Assembly: GCA_036345935.2 (NCBI GenBank)
Contig: JADWOT020000005.1
Span: 7,621,960 to 7,685,959 of the forward strand
Direction: 5' to 3'
Origin: Taenia hydatigena
Taxonomy: Eukaryota; Platyhelminthes; Cestoda; Cyclophyllidea; Taeniidae
Length of the DNA stretch: 64,000 nt
The notes below the pieces were generated by a model, which saw nothing but the letters and a program-made list of their open reading frames with translations, did no database searches and was not told the DNA's origin. The position numbers and the translations under genes are program-made. Positions within the stretch are counted from its first letter, which is position 1. The number at the start of each line of letters is the position of its first letter. Shown here in pieces: positions 53,349-63,180 of this stretch.

Positions 53349-54354
53349 TTTAAATGTTTACCGTCGGATTGTCTGTGGATGGATTCAGGACACTTGCAAC
53401 CTAGTTTGTGTCCTGCCATAATCATCGCCCAAATTCTCAACTTTAAATTAGTGCTTGCTTTTTTCCAATAAAATATTTTTCCTTGCGAATCCTAGCGGGC
53501 AAAGTCCAAAGTCATGCTTTGGAAAATACCACTCAGAATAGTTTTTAGATTATACTCATGCAAAAACACGACAGGTGTTCTGCTGCTAATCCCTAAATCC
53601 ATTTAAAACACTCGAATTCCATCATTTTAATGAGCTTAATTATTAAAAAGGGCTCACAAGAGGGAAAGCTAGTCGATCAACGGTGTTGTTAAATGAAGAG
53701 GGCAGTTCATCAAGGCATTTTTAACTGGTTAAATGCGCTCCCTGTGACTGCAACAAGGCTTTGTTCAGTTCCCTGAGCCAGAGGGTCATACGGTTTTCAT
53801 GCGAATTGTGCAAAAATGCAAAAAAGCAGCTTCGCGTTTTTACTTTCTAAGCTTGTGGCAATTCGCTGCAGATGGATTATTACATTTTTTTGTAAAATTT
53901 CATGCCTACGTGTGTAAACTAAATCAGGTGAAGAAGTGAAGACTAAGGTTATGCACTAACAAAGAACCCAAATGGTCTAGGCCACAAGCACACGTGTACG
54001 CGATCGATAAACAACTGCTGTAATTCATGTGATTCCACCACCTATTCACCGCACGAGTCATCGATTTTGCATTACTCGTAATTGGTAAAAATCGATACAA
54101 ATTTGCGCAATCGCACTGCCCTCTTTGTCGCATTGCACTGGTTGACTGACATCCAGCCGATTGAGCTTGTAATACAAGTTAAATCTAGTGTATGCACAAG
54201 TTGCTTTACTTTGTGAGAACTGAGGAAGGTTTCATTCATCATATTGGTCTTTCAACCGCTTAGGCGTGACGAATCCACGTCGCACTAGAAGAGGGGTTTA
54301 TGCGCGTGTTTTCGTGTTACTATGACGACCTTGCACGCTCGAATGAACGAAGAT

Positions 54355-54477
54355 ATAATTAGATTGTTAAAGTGACGGTGATTGAAGAACAACCACATTA
54401 CTTTTTCTTAATGTTGTCTCAGCTGCATTTGATAGCGTTGCAACCTGCATGTAATTATAGCATAATTAGATTGTTAA
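54355..54477 (+). repeat. 16-nt direct repeat pair
   Basis: ATAATTAGATTGTTAA occurs exactly at 54355-54370 and 54462-54477, 107 nt apart. The DNA between is unremarkable and no element ends are visible. Confidence 0.6.
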
Positions 54478-57400
54478 TGCTGTTTTTTGTTGAATAATGA
54501 ATAATTCATGGAAAGTCATTCTTCCTACTCAACTTGTTTCCCAACACATCTGGAAAATGGTTAAAGGTATGGAAATTTGTGAGAATTTGCTTATTCTCCT
54601 TGCGACACAGGAACAGCCAAATGATTGCATATTTTCAACTTCTCATGGAGTGATTCTTTCGGTCGGCGTTATTCTGTTTCATCTAAGTTGCTATACAATA
54701 TCAACGGCAAATTAAATTGTTAACTCAAAGTCTATGTAGAAGAACGTTCCCGTTTCTTACCAATTCCATTCAGCGTCACCAATAATCCAAAGAGGTAAAC
54801 GAAAGGGATTTGTCCATTTCACCAGATGTTTCTGTGTCTTCATTGATTTCGTTAGTCCATTCCCTCATTTCTCCCATGGGATTTAGTGTTAACACAAACG
54901 AACTGAATGATGCTCCTGGGCTTATTAACAAAGCATTTGTCACTGATGTAGGCGTTTCATAGGACGGTCCGAACAATGTCTGTCAAATAGCAGCCCTTTG
55001 GGTCTAATGGGTGGTTGTTAGTAGACAAAGGCCTGGGTTGGTAATACGAGCTACGTTGAAGAAATCAGGAGGAATTCAACTCCATGGAATGCGCCCATTG
55101 CAAGGAAGTTGTTCATATGGTAACAGGTGGTTTCTATTACATGGCACGCTGAAATAAGTGCGTACCATTATGTATACTTGTGAATTTCCTAAAATGGAGA
55201 CAAAAATGCTGCCATACGAGGCCATGCCACGTGCGCATTTTGATGGAGAAGAGGAAGAAGTAAAAGAAGTAGCTACCATTGTTACCATGCTATTCTACCT
55301 TTTTCGCTTTCACATAGTCATTTGGGGTTAGAGGACCCAACTTCAGTGACATTTTCCTGCATAACTGGGATGGCTTAATAACTCGTAAATGACATTCGAC
55401 TGCAGCAATTTATTAAAAGAAATTTATGTTGTTTTCTAATGTGTAGGAGGTGCCTTAATTGCTGATTTTCTAGGTTAAAAAGGACATTTCGGCACTACAG
55501 ATGCCCAGTTCAGTTACACTGTGACCCTGAAAATCGATAACTCCACTCAAGTCCATTTGACAGGTGCGATGATTCATGGCTGGGCTTAATTGAAATTGTA
55601 TCTTTGACCTAATCACAGGGAGTGTGTTTGCGGAGAAAACAGTGTATAGGGCCTGACATTTCAGGCCAATCATCCAATCAGTGGTGTGCCTCCAAACCGC
55701 ATGTGCACACTAAGCTGTCAACACTGTCAAACCAGCGATACTAGCAGAATGTTTTGGAAATGAAGAAGAGAATGAGAAGCTATGCAATACAACGATAAAA
55801 TCACAACTCCAGTATTCCCAAGTTCCTTTTATGGGAATTAATTATTACAGAACCGAGCGCGACGCAAGGAAAACGCGATTAAGGAGTTGAGTAAAACCCA
55901 ACCTCGGACTTACGATGAAATTCAACACTCACACCTCCTTTTGTGAGTACTGCATGCGTTCATTGAAGGTACTCAATGCGTCCGCCACTATTCTTTCCAC
56001 GAAACTGCAAGTCTTCCCAACGTGTCCTCCCTAGATAATATGAAAGCAATCGTTTAGGTGGTTAGCACTGCCGCCAAGGCACAAGTCCGGCATAGAAAGG
56101 GAAGGTGAATAAATAAAAGACTCTTCAGTATACACCCACCCCACTGCTTGTCAGAGTTAGAGAGTAAGTTCCCAAATGTGGTTTTCTTCGGTTCATCGCA
56201 TTACCTCTCAATAAGGAGATAACTTATGTAAGAATAATCCCTTGTAGTAGAATTTTAATCTAGAAATTCATATGATATGAAAAAAGATGCTATATTTTGT
56301 TTGGTGCCAGAGACAGGGCACAAATGACAATCCCATTGAAATAAGGAGTCATAAATCATGCTTTAAAAAGCCTAAAGGCATTAAAATAATCCTTATGGGG
56401 AATGGGTCGAGAGCTTTGAGGTAATAGCTAGCTTGTCAATGCGTATGTTACCCTACAGGCATTGGACCGAGGGTGTGGTGAAGTGATGGTGTCGGTGATC
56501 CTGTCAAGATATCGAATGAAAACATTCATCTCGAGGTTACTAGATGGGCCTCTGTGGACTAAAGATCAAATCAATGTCCCTGTCCCCTTTCTCCGATTTG
56601 ACCTACTGAGGGTCCCATGAGGGGAGGCGGGGCAATGGATGAAACCAGTCATCATCGGAACCCATCATTTGAAGGTGAAACGAGGCTACCAGATGGTGGA
56701 TTGATTACACTTTTATGAGCCCTAGACTGAACAGGCTGCTTCTACTGTTCCAAAACCGTTTCAATTCTGACCGACGTACAGACCGCATAGTGCAACCCAG
56801 AAATTTCTTGTGTAAGTCTCAACAGCTGAACCCTTGGAACTCCCCACATTGTCATATACGAGTAGATTTTGTTGTTTCACCTCCTCAGCTGCCCAATTCT
56901 GCCATACTCACCTTGATTCACTTAGAGGTATGGTTATTCTTGAAAACGTGAGTGTGCTTTTAAACATTTCAGCAAATGTCAGCCATAATACCACCCATGC
57001 TTATATTTGAACTCCATCGTTTCATGTACTTAGATTATCTTCATAGGACACCTCAGTGAGAAGGCGCAAGTATGTCAGTCCGTGGAGTAAATGTGCTAAA
57101 TATTCAATGTTATTTCAGCTATGAACTTTTGTGGCTGGCGAAACAAGAAAAAGGCGAGGCGTTTTCCTTCTCCAGTGGTGACAACAGAGACTGTTTTCAT
57201 GCTTCTTTCCACTCTCTTTGCACGAGGAAATTCCCTCCCGTTAAGGGAGAGGGAGAAAACACAAATGCGTGCATGTATGCGTGTCCAGTGTTTCAATTTT
57301 GACTATCATTTTAAAAGGCAAGAAAACCCTGCAACCCTGCCTATCTACGGCTTGAGGTGTGGGGGAATACCTGACTGGGACTTTAAATCTATGCAAGAAA

Positions 57401-58777
57401 ACGGCCTTAAGAAAGCGCAAGAGTTAATTTTTAAACACAATTTAAGCACATAGTCGTTCAGAGTCTGCATTGTTTAAAACTTCAACTTTTGTTTTTTTTC
57501 AATGTAAATTGTGTTTACGCTTTGACATGACATCCGATGTAATGTGTCTGACTTGTGCGTCCAAATGAATTTGCAAATCCTGCACACAATTAAGGTGAAT
57601 TAGTTGTCTTAGCGCTCATTCAAAGAGTCTAGCTTGCAGCTAAGGGAAGAGCGTAGAGTTTCAATGTTTAAATAGATGAAGGGACTTTTTGCTGAGGTTA
57701 ACGCTTGAAAAAAAGCATTTTCACATGACAGTGCAGGTCATGTTGATGGCATGTATGCAGTGTAACCATGGCAGCATTGGAGGTTAAAGTAGATGAGCTG
57801 TCAGGAGTGAAGGGATCGTGCCGTGACCTTATCTTTATGGCCGACAGGTCTCATTTACCCAGGAGGTGCATCAATTTACTTCAAATCCCCGTGAAAATAT
57901 GTTTTATTCCTCATGTGACTTGTGCAATTTAACCGGCTAGTTCAAAATGTGAATTGCTTATAAATAACAGGGTAGAGTGTGTATCTTAATAAATGGGGTG
58001 AAAACCCCATAACAACGAAGAATCAAAATGTTCTCCAATCCTACAGCAATGGCCGGTTATAGGCCATTTTTTAGGAAAGGGAAGACTTCGGAAATGTAGC
58101 TTTAAGTGCCCCGTTCCCTTGGGGAAAGGATTTATTCTTTGAGTAATAGTGGGCTTTCAACTGGAAGTAAGTGCGATTTCTAGATGTTGAAGCAGCACAG
58201 CCTGCTAGACTATTGACCAATAGAAAAGTCGCCTCAATGGCCTTAAGGGAACCAATCACACTTAGAAAAATTAACACGTGCACGAAAACCTCGTGATTAA
58301 TGTGTCGACTTCCAAAAAAATGTAGAGGAAACAATTGCCTTAGAAGATAGCACCAAGTCTGGGTATGCATAAAAAATAGGTTCTTAGTACTGATGATGCA
58401 TCATGTCATGGAATAGAGATGAAATTAGCGGTAAGCGTCAAAGCCACGACGTTTTTACTTCTAGAATAAAAGCTGACATTTTGCACGGCGGCAAGAACCA
58501 CCTGCAAATCACTTCATTTGAATAAAACATAGGTGATATGGGAAAAATCACCATGGTAAAACAGCGCAGAATTTATGAACACTTGTCTGTGAATCCTAAA
58601 CAGCAAGTACAATTAGAATTAGTTCACAAGTTGGAGGCTTTTGAGTGGAGCAAATTGAAGGGCTGGCATTCCGATAACGCGTTGCCGGCACTGGAGATAT
58701 TTTCGGCTCTATATGGGTCATTTTTATCGGATAAAATGGAGACGCAAGTCAGCATGGTAGCTGGGTAGACAAATGTG

Positions 58778-58783
58778 CACGTG
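58778..58783. promoter_or_regulatory. Canonical E-box CACGTG upstream of mxd
   Basis: This is a perfect palindromic CACGTG about 340 bp upstream of the mxd start codon. It is the class of site bound by MAX heterodimers, including MXD-MAX. Another CACGTG is at 58275-58280. Any function is inferred. Confidence 0.4.
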
Positions 58784-58869
58784 ACTTCCACATTAGGCTC
58801 AGAAGGCTTTCGCATGGGCAAAAGAATCACGCGAGTGCAATCCTCGCTTGCTATTAGCCCTGCCCCACC

Positions 58870-58921
58870 TGCATGCACATACGCACATGCACGTATATAC
58901 GCGTATGCACGCGCGTGTGCG
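58870..58921. repeat. 52-nt strictly alternating pyrimidine-purine tract (Z-DNA prone)
   Basis: Every step from the T at 58870 to the G at 58921 alternates pyrimidine and purine, mixing CG, CA/TG and TA steps, without a break. Such tracts can flip to Z-DNA under negative supercoiling. It lies about 125 bp upstream of the second CCAAT box and about 250 bp from the mxd ATG. Confidence 0.75.
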
Positions 58922-58939
58922 GCAGTATGATATCTATTC

Positions 58940-59120
58940 AAGCTTTGATTGGCTGAATCATTTGGCGTTTTTACAACAAGCAGTATGCAAGCATGTGGAT
59001 TCTATTGATCGCTTAGCCTTAACCAATGAGAAGCTCGGAAGCGTTTTATAAATTAAGCGTCTAGGCAGCATTTCCATTCGCAGTAGCTCACGCTTTGGTT
59101 TTTTGGTTCGAGTTCCTCTC
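58940..59120 (+). promoter_or_regulatory. mxd core promoter and 5' UTR (two CCAAT boxes, TATA box)
   Basis: An inverted CCAAT box (ATTGG, 58948-58952, in TTGATTGGCTG), an AP-1-like TGAATCA just after it, a direct CCAAT at 59023-59027 and a TATA box (TATAAATT, 59047-59054) stand in canonical order. A start site about 30 nt past the TATA box, near 59077, would leave a 5' UTR of about 45 nt with no upstream ATG. Positions are read directly; the start site is inferred. Confidence 0.6.
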
Positions 59121-59187
59121 ATGACTGAGTCTCCCTTGAAAGATGGACTCCTGTTATTACTTCAAGCTGCGCAGAAGATAGATCGAG
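59121..59187 (+). other. mxd: mxd coding exon 1: SIN3-interaction helix
   Basis: It encodes residues 1-22 plus the first base of codon 23. It starts MTESPLKDG and contains five consecutive leucines followed by QAAQKIDR, an amphipathic helix matching the N-terminal SIN3-interaction domain of MXD proteins. The donor is GAG|GTATGA at 59188. The G joins AA of exon 2 to make GAA (Glu). The 5' end of the transcript is inferred from the TATA box. Confidence 0.85.
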
Positions 59188-61359
59188 GTATGACCTCATA
59201 ATGTTTGTTTTTTACTCTTCATTCTTAAGTTGATCACTTTTCGCGTATTCTACTTTTTTTTCTCATTTATATATGATAGAATCAAAAAGTACTTGCCATC
59301 ACCCGGAGCGGTGGGAGGCACGTACTGGGTCTTCTAGACACTTCTATGATGATGGACCCACACAGTTCCCCTCGCCTTACTCGTCTTCGTCTATTCACAG
59401 ACGAAGCGCTCCCTCGACTAGATGTACCCACAATGAGCTTGAAAAAAGCCGGTATGCACTACTTTCAACCATCTTTTAGTAAAACCTTAACAGACGCGCG
59501 CATTTACGAACGTGTATGGATGCACTGAAGGAGCTCCTCGTGTTTGATACTGAAGCGCCCAGGATAACCACGCTTACAGTTTTGCGGAAAGCGACCTCGA
59601 CCATCCAAGTACGTGATAGCAATTGCTTGTAATGTCGTGAACTCACCTCAACTGCATCGTCCGACATTTAATGTGTTCTTACTTCCGCAGCAACTGCAAC
59701 AACGCAACGAGTATCTTGAAGCTTGTGAGGATGGCGAGAAACAGCGATTTTCACAACTTATGAAGCGTCGTCAAGCTCTTCGAAGAAAGATCGAAGCTAA
59801 GCGCAACCGTACTCTGAAAATCCAGAATTGGCGTGAACGCAACAGGAACTACTCTGAGTGCTCAGTCTTGACGACCTCTTCCGGTAAGCAGCTTGCTTAT
59901 TCTTCTATATGCCTTGCATTTTCTACATAAGTTCCTGACTCCTTCAGCATGTTTTACTTCTTGTCACCTGGCTGTGGTTGAACTAGAATAACAGGCCTTG
60001 TTTCTTTCACAGAAGGGTCACGTGTAAGCTTTTTGTGCTGAGTTTAAGGTGGATTTTTTTTCACCACTTATGTATTATCGAGGACCTTGGAGTTGATGGG
60101 TTTTTCAACATTCCGTCGGACAGCGATTTATTTGGTTTGCGACATCCTTTTTACCGCAGATAAAGTTTCGAATCTCAGTTTTACCGCTAGCTTGAATCAT
60201 ACTGCCACCTAGTTCCTAGACGCCCAGCAATCACTAGTATCACATCTAGAATATCATTTACCGCCAAACTCTCCAGGAAAGTCCCATCACGCTCAGCCTG
60301 TATTAAATTATGCCACCTTTTATCTTTGGCCTATTAACGAGGGATTTTGTCACTTAATTTCGCCTCTTCGGCGGTGTCACTTCGATCGATGCGAAACTCG
60401 TTTAAGTGCCCTCCTACTTTTGAATTGTCGTCTCCGCAGCTGCTAGAGGGGCCGTCAGTATGTTTACACCTACTTGAAGGACAGATGGGAATGGCTTTTG
60501 ATTGATTTGGTATTCTTCCTTTCGATCAAGGGTTTAATACTCACGTACATTTCACGCTTTGATAAGTTTGTGAAGGATTAGGCGCTTTGGATTGCCAACA
60601 GTTAGGCGGACTAGTTTTTACCCCACTTTCTTTGCTTATTTTCGGAGACGTAGCTTCTAAGTTATCCGGAGCGCTTATCCAAGAGTGGGCTACGCTCGTG
60701 GGTTAGACCCTCTGCGGACTTGTAAGGCTACACTAATCAAACCTGGTTCTGTCGTTATTTTTCCGGTTTAGAATAAGATAGCTGTTCACAAAGGGGGTTT
60801 GATCGTAACTTACTTTTTCATTTCAGAGGATTCCGAGCTGGGTTACGGCTCACGCCATATGCCTTCAAATATGTACAGCATTTTGCCTCTTTCACACCAT
60901 CAACAGCAGCAACAACTTTCTGCTAATGATAATCACCGATACGCCTCGCCTTATGGAACGACCGCGGGTGTAGTAGCTACGACTTCCAACTCTACAGCGA
61001 CAACGGCAGCTGCAACAGCGTCTACAATAATTTCGGACTCAGTAACTGCGGCAACAGCACCAGCAATGGCCACTTCAGCAGCAGCGATGACCTATGCAGC
61101 CTCCCAGGCGCATCACAACCTCGGGTATCACCAGAAAGTGGCGCCACACTCTCCACATACATCAGCCGGGGCCCATGGGATGAGTCCGACGGACGCCTAT
61201 GATGCCAGCAGCTCAGACTCAGGTTTTGAGGAGGTGATCACGGCGACGAACGCTGTCGATGAACAGCAGACTCTGAAGATGGTCCCGTCTGTTGTTTCTA
61301 ACACCGAAGAAGTGGTCTACACTGCCTACCAAAGCGGCGACTGCTTCAAAGGTTACTGA
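59121..61359 (+). CDS. mxd: MXD/MAD-family bHLH-zipper transcriptional repressor, five coding exons
   Basis: Family members pair with MAX, bind CACGTG E-boxes in the nucleus, recruit the SIN3-histone deacetylase complex and oppose MYC. I assembled exons 59121-59187, 59280-59451, 59494-59609, 59691-59883 and 60827-61359; all four introns are GT-AG. The product would be about 359 residues: a hydrophobic SIN3-interaction helix (about 9-22, GLLLLLQAAQKIDR), a Ser-rich linker, a basic region (CTHNELEKSRR, with H73, E77 and R81 in the H-x3-E-x3-R pattern of CACGTG binders), helix 1, loop, helix 2, a zipper (about 110-160) and a long Q-, A/T- and S-rich tail ending at TGA. Vertebrate MXDs are about 200-230 residues, so the tail is unusually long. 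Exon 3 as printed carries one surplus base (T run 59580-59584) that breaks the frame; with one T fewer, every later phase fits. The ATG has a weak context (C at -3) but follows an in-frame TAA at 59049-59051 and places the SIN3 helix at the N-terminus, as in the family. Family assignment is secure; which MXD paralogue is not. Confidence 0.9.
59280..59451 (+). other. mxd: mxd coding exon 2: linker and basic region
   Basis: It encodes residues 23-79 and two bases of codon 80. A polar linker rich in Ser, Arg and His leads into RCTHNELEKS, the DNA-binding basic region. The acceptor is TATATGATAG|AA and the donor is GCCG|GTATGC. The exon ends inside an arginine codon of the basic region. Confidence 0.88.
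59494..59609 (+). other. mxd: mxd coding exon 3: helix 1, loop and helix 2, with a frame break
   Basis: After a 42-nt intron the exon continues R-R-AHLRTCMDALKELL (helix 1), then a loop and RITTLT (start of helix 2). At 59580-59584 there are five T's. Upstream of the run the coding frame is unambiguous. Downstream, the family-like reading VLRKATSTIQ lies one base out, and the next exon is in phase only if one T is dropped. The donor is CAA|GTACGT. A weak alternative donor, ACA|GTTTTT at 59579, would keep the frame but delete half of helix 2. Confidence 0.85.
59691..59883 (+). other. mxd: mxd coding exon 4: leucine-zipper region
   Basis: The acceptor is TTCCGCAG|CAA. The exon encodes QLQQRNEYLEACEDGEK and onward, a charged helical stretch with Leu/Phe/Ile at zipper spacing, then a very basic segment (KRRQALRRKIEAKRN) and a Ser-rich linker. 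It has 64 codons plus one base, with donor TCCG|GTAAGC. The basic stretch after the zipper could act as a nuclear localisation signal (inference). Confidence 0.88.
59884..60826 (+). other. mxd intron 4
   Basis: A 943-nt intron (GTAAGC...TTTCAG), far longer than the other three (92, 42 and 81 nt). It holds a canonical CACGTG at 60019-60024. I see no convincing additional exon in it. Confidence 0.75.
60827..61359 (+). other. mxd: mxd coding exon 5: low-complexity C-terminus and stop
   Basis: The acceptor is TTTCATTTCAG|AG after a 943-nt intron; G+AG makes Glu. The exon encodes about 177 residues: EDSELGYGSR, an HHQQQQQ run, a long Thr/Ala/Ser-rich stretch, then SSSDSGFEEV and a final acidic-to-Tyr segment before TGA at 61357-61359. 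Acidic/Ser motifs containing DSGF or similar also occur near the C-termini of vertebrate MXDs. The Ala/Thr expansion is lineage-specific low complexity. Confidence 0.85.
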
Positions 61360-62830
61360 ATTGTGTCGGAAGTTTCCGTTTCGCCGGCTTGCCTCCACGT
61401 CATCCCCAGTTCATTATTCATTTTTTCCCTTCCCTCCTCCAAGAGATCTCTTTCTGGCAGCCATAAGATAAGAGCACAGCTCCTACTCTCAGTACTCTTT
61501 GTTACTGCGCTTGCTCTCGCTGGTGTGTGCGTGTGGATGATCTCAAACGAAAGGCGCAAGTCAAAATTGCACACACGAATCGATTTCGGCTCAAGTGAAT
61601 GCACATCTACACACACTCTCTTCACTCCATTGTCGTTGTTCTCGTCATGGTAGTCCTTCTACGACGAACCTATTTTATCGACACGAAAACTCACGTGCAC
61701 CCGCTCCCTCTCTTCTCCCCTCGCGCACTTAGTTTTGCGTGGGTCCCACTTCGATTCCTACGAATGGATGCATTTTTCCACGTGCGTTGGTACGCGCGTG
61801 CTCTAGGGTCTTCTCCCCCAAAGGTTTCATATCTTTCTCGCTTCTCCTGGTCACAGTTTACCCACTTTGTCCTCCCCTTCTCTACTTCTTGTAGTGGAAA
61901 GACGACAATCGCTGTTTACTCAAGCCCTCCACCCTCGGGTGTCACTGCCTCCCCTTGTGGTTAAATTTAATGAGAGGCGAAAAATTGAAACTACGTGTCT
62001 TTCAAGTGCAGTTATGTGCGGCTATCATTTACCTGGGCGATTATTTTACCCTCCCCGAACCTGCTATTTCTCTTCCCGTGTGCGTGAGTGTGTAATACTA
62101 GTGTTATTTTCCTCTCCTCTCACCTTCTGCGCAAGACCTAAGTATCCGCGGTCAGGGTTAGCCATGCCAAAATTCCTAATCCTTGCGCTATCACCGTCAG
62201 AAACAGCAGCACTCATACAGGCGAAAGGTATTTTACTCTCTTCACACTCCTGCTCTCCCACTTCCTTCTCTTCGGCACTTTTCTGCCAACCTACCCTGCT
62301 GCGAGTTGATGGAGAAGAAGCAAAACGGCAGTAAGAAGTCTGGTACTATCTGTGATCGCCACTTCCGCTTTCTACCCTGTCTTCCCCTTCCCCCTCTTGA
62401 TACTTGTTTTTACTGCCCTCCTCTCCGGTCCATCCCCTGGTGTTGTGCGGTTAGCTTCGACGGTGCGGCTTGTCCAGCATACGCGCACACACACCTGCGT
62501 GTTGTGAAATACATCCACGCACGTTCTCCTAGAATTGTTTCCTCCCCTTTCTCCCCTCTCTCCGGTTTCAACCTGAGTGGCAGCAAACGAAAAAATTGAT
62601 TGTAAATCGACTGTTACTTTCATCTTCCTTCTCCTTTCCGCTTCCTACCTTCCCTCCCCACTTCCCCTCCCACTTGCCGCAGCAGGTTTTGTCAACTCTT
62701 TCCTTAGCGTTATAGGACCTTTCTCGTACTACTAATACTACTTTCTCGCCATATCCAGTTAATGTATTTCTTTAAAGGTCGAGGCTTGTTTTTCTCTACT
62801 CCATACCCCCTTCCTGAGTGGTAGCATCTT
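61360..62830 (+). other. Pyrimidine-rich downstream region, probable mxd 3' UTR in part
   Basis: After the stop codon the plus strand is strongly C/T-rich for about 1.4 kb, with repeated CCTCCC/CTTCC words, including a nearly pure pyrimidine stretch at about 62623-62678. Long open frames here reflect composition and show no protein motifs. CACGTG E-boxes occur at 61692-61697 and 61779-61784. I found no AATAAA, so the 3' end of the transcript is not placed. Confidence 0.45.
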
Positions 62831-62834
62831 CGCT

Positions 62835-62898
62835 ATGGTTAAGCGGTGTGGCGCCAGGGTCGAGCTTAGTCGCACCCGTGGCTGGGACGGAATTGCAG
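62835..62898 (+). CDS. Candidate first coding exon of a following gene (weak)
   Basis: ATGG at 62835 opens 21 codons (MVKRCGARVELSRTRG...) that run to a good donor, GCAG|GTACGA, at 62899. It could be a 5' coding exon spliced to an exon outside the window. No domain is recognisable in 21 codons, and ATG-to-donor combinations of this size arise by chance. No matching acceptor exon was found in the last kilobase. Confidence 0.15.
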
Positions 62899-63180
62899 GT
62901 ACGAATTGCCGTCAGGATGATCAGCTGATTTGCACGTGTGTTGCATGCGGATGCATCGATTTTCTGCGGATTGGCTGATTCAGCAGCAAATTAGTAGACG
63001 CGCGCGTATCTGCCCGCCCGATCCTCTCGGTGACGCACAATGAAGTGTGTGGTTGCGCAGAGATGACGTCATTATTTGCAATTGGGGGAGAGGGTCGTTA
63101 AAGCGCGCAGACGTGAACCGCTCCGGAGTAGGATGAATAGGTGAAGTTAGAGATGCAAAGTCTTGGTTGTGTCATTCTAA
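62835..63180 (+). promoter_or_regulatory. CpG-rich block with CCAAT box, E-box and CRE
   Basis: The block contains CACGTG (62933-62938), an inverted CCAAT box (62970-62974, in GGATTGGCTGA, the same setting as in the mxd promoter), a CGCGCGCG-rich stretch near 63000, TGACGCA (63031-63037) and a perfect palindromic CRE TGACGTCA (63064-63071). CpG density is clearly higher than in the AT-rich bulk of the window. It may be the promoter of a gene running off the right edge or a distal element of mxd. Confidence 0.45.

Larger units (their letters stand above)
47988..58274. other. Non-coding stretch upstream of the mxd regulatory region
   Basis: Holds the Z-prone tract and (GA)9 near 50.7 kb, (TG)7 at 53.3 kb and the 16-nt direct repeats at 54.4 kb. 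A TATAAATA at about 48,313 has no gene after it. Open frames are short and without motifs. Confidence 0.5.

Noticed and set aside
56057..56090. A-box-like TGGTTAGCACTGCC
   Set aside because: No matching B box at the right distance and no cloverleaf.
58538..58768. 76-codon plus-strand open frame upstream of the mxd promoter
   Set aside because: It lies upstream of the TATA box, has no recognised domain or splice donor, and overlaps a longer meaningless frame on the other strand.
59104..59116. GGTTCGAGTTCC resembling a tRNA B box
   Set aside because: It lies in the mxd 5' UTR, has an extra base against the consensus, and no tRNA fold surrounds it.
61599..62599. Several 120-155-codon open frames after the mxd stop
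   Set aside because: They result from the C/T-rich composition, overlap in several frames, and encode Ser/Pro/Leu-rich sequence without motifs.
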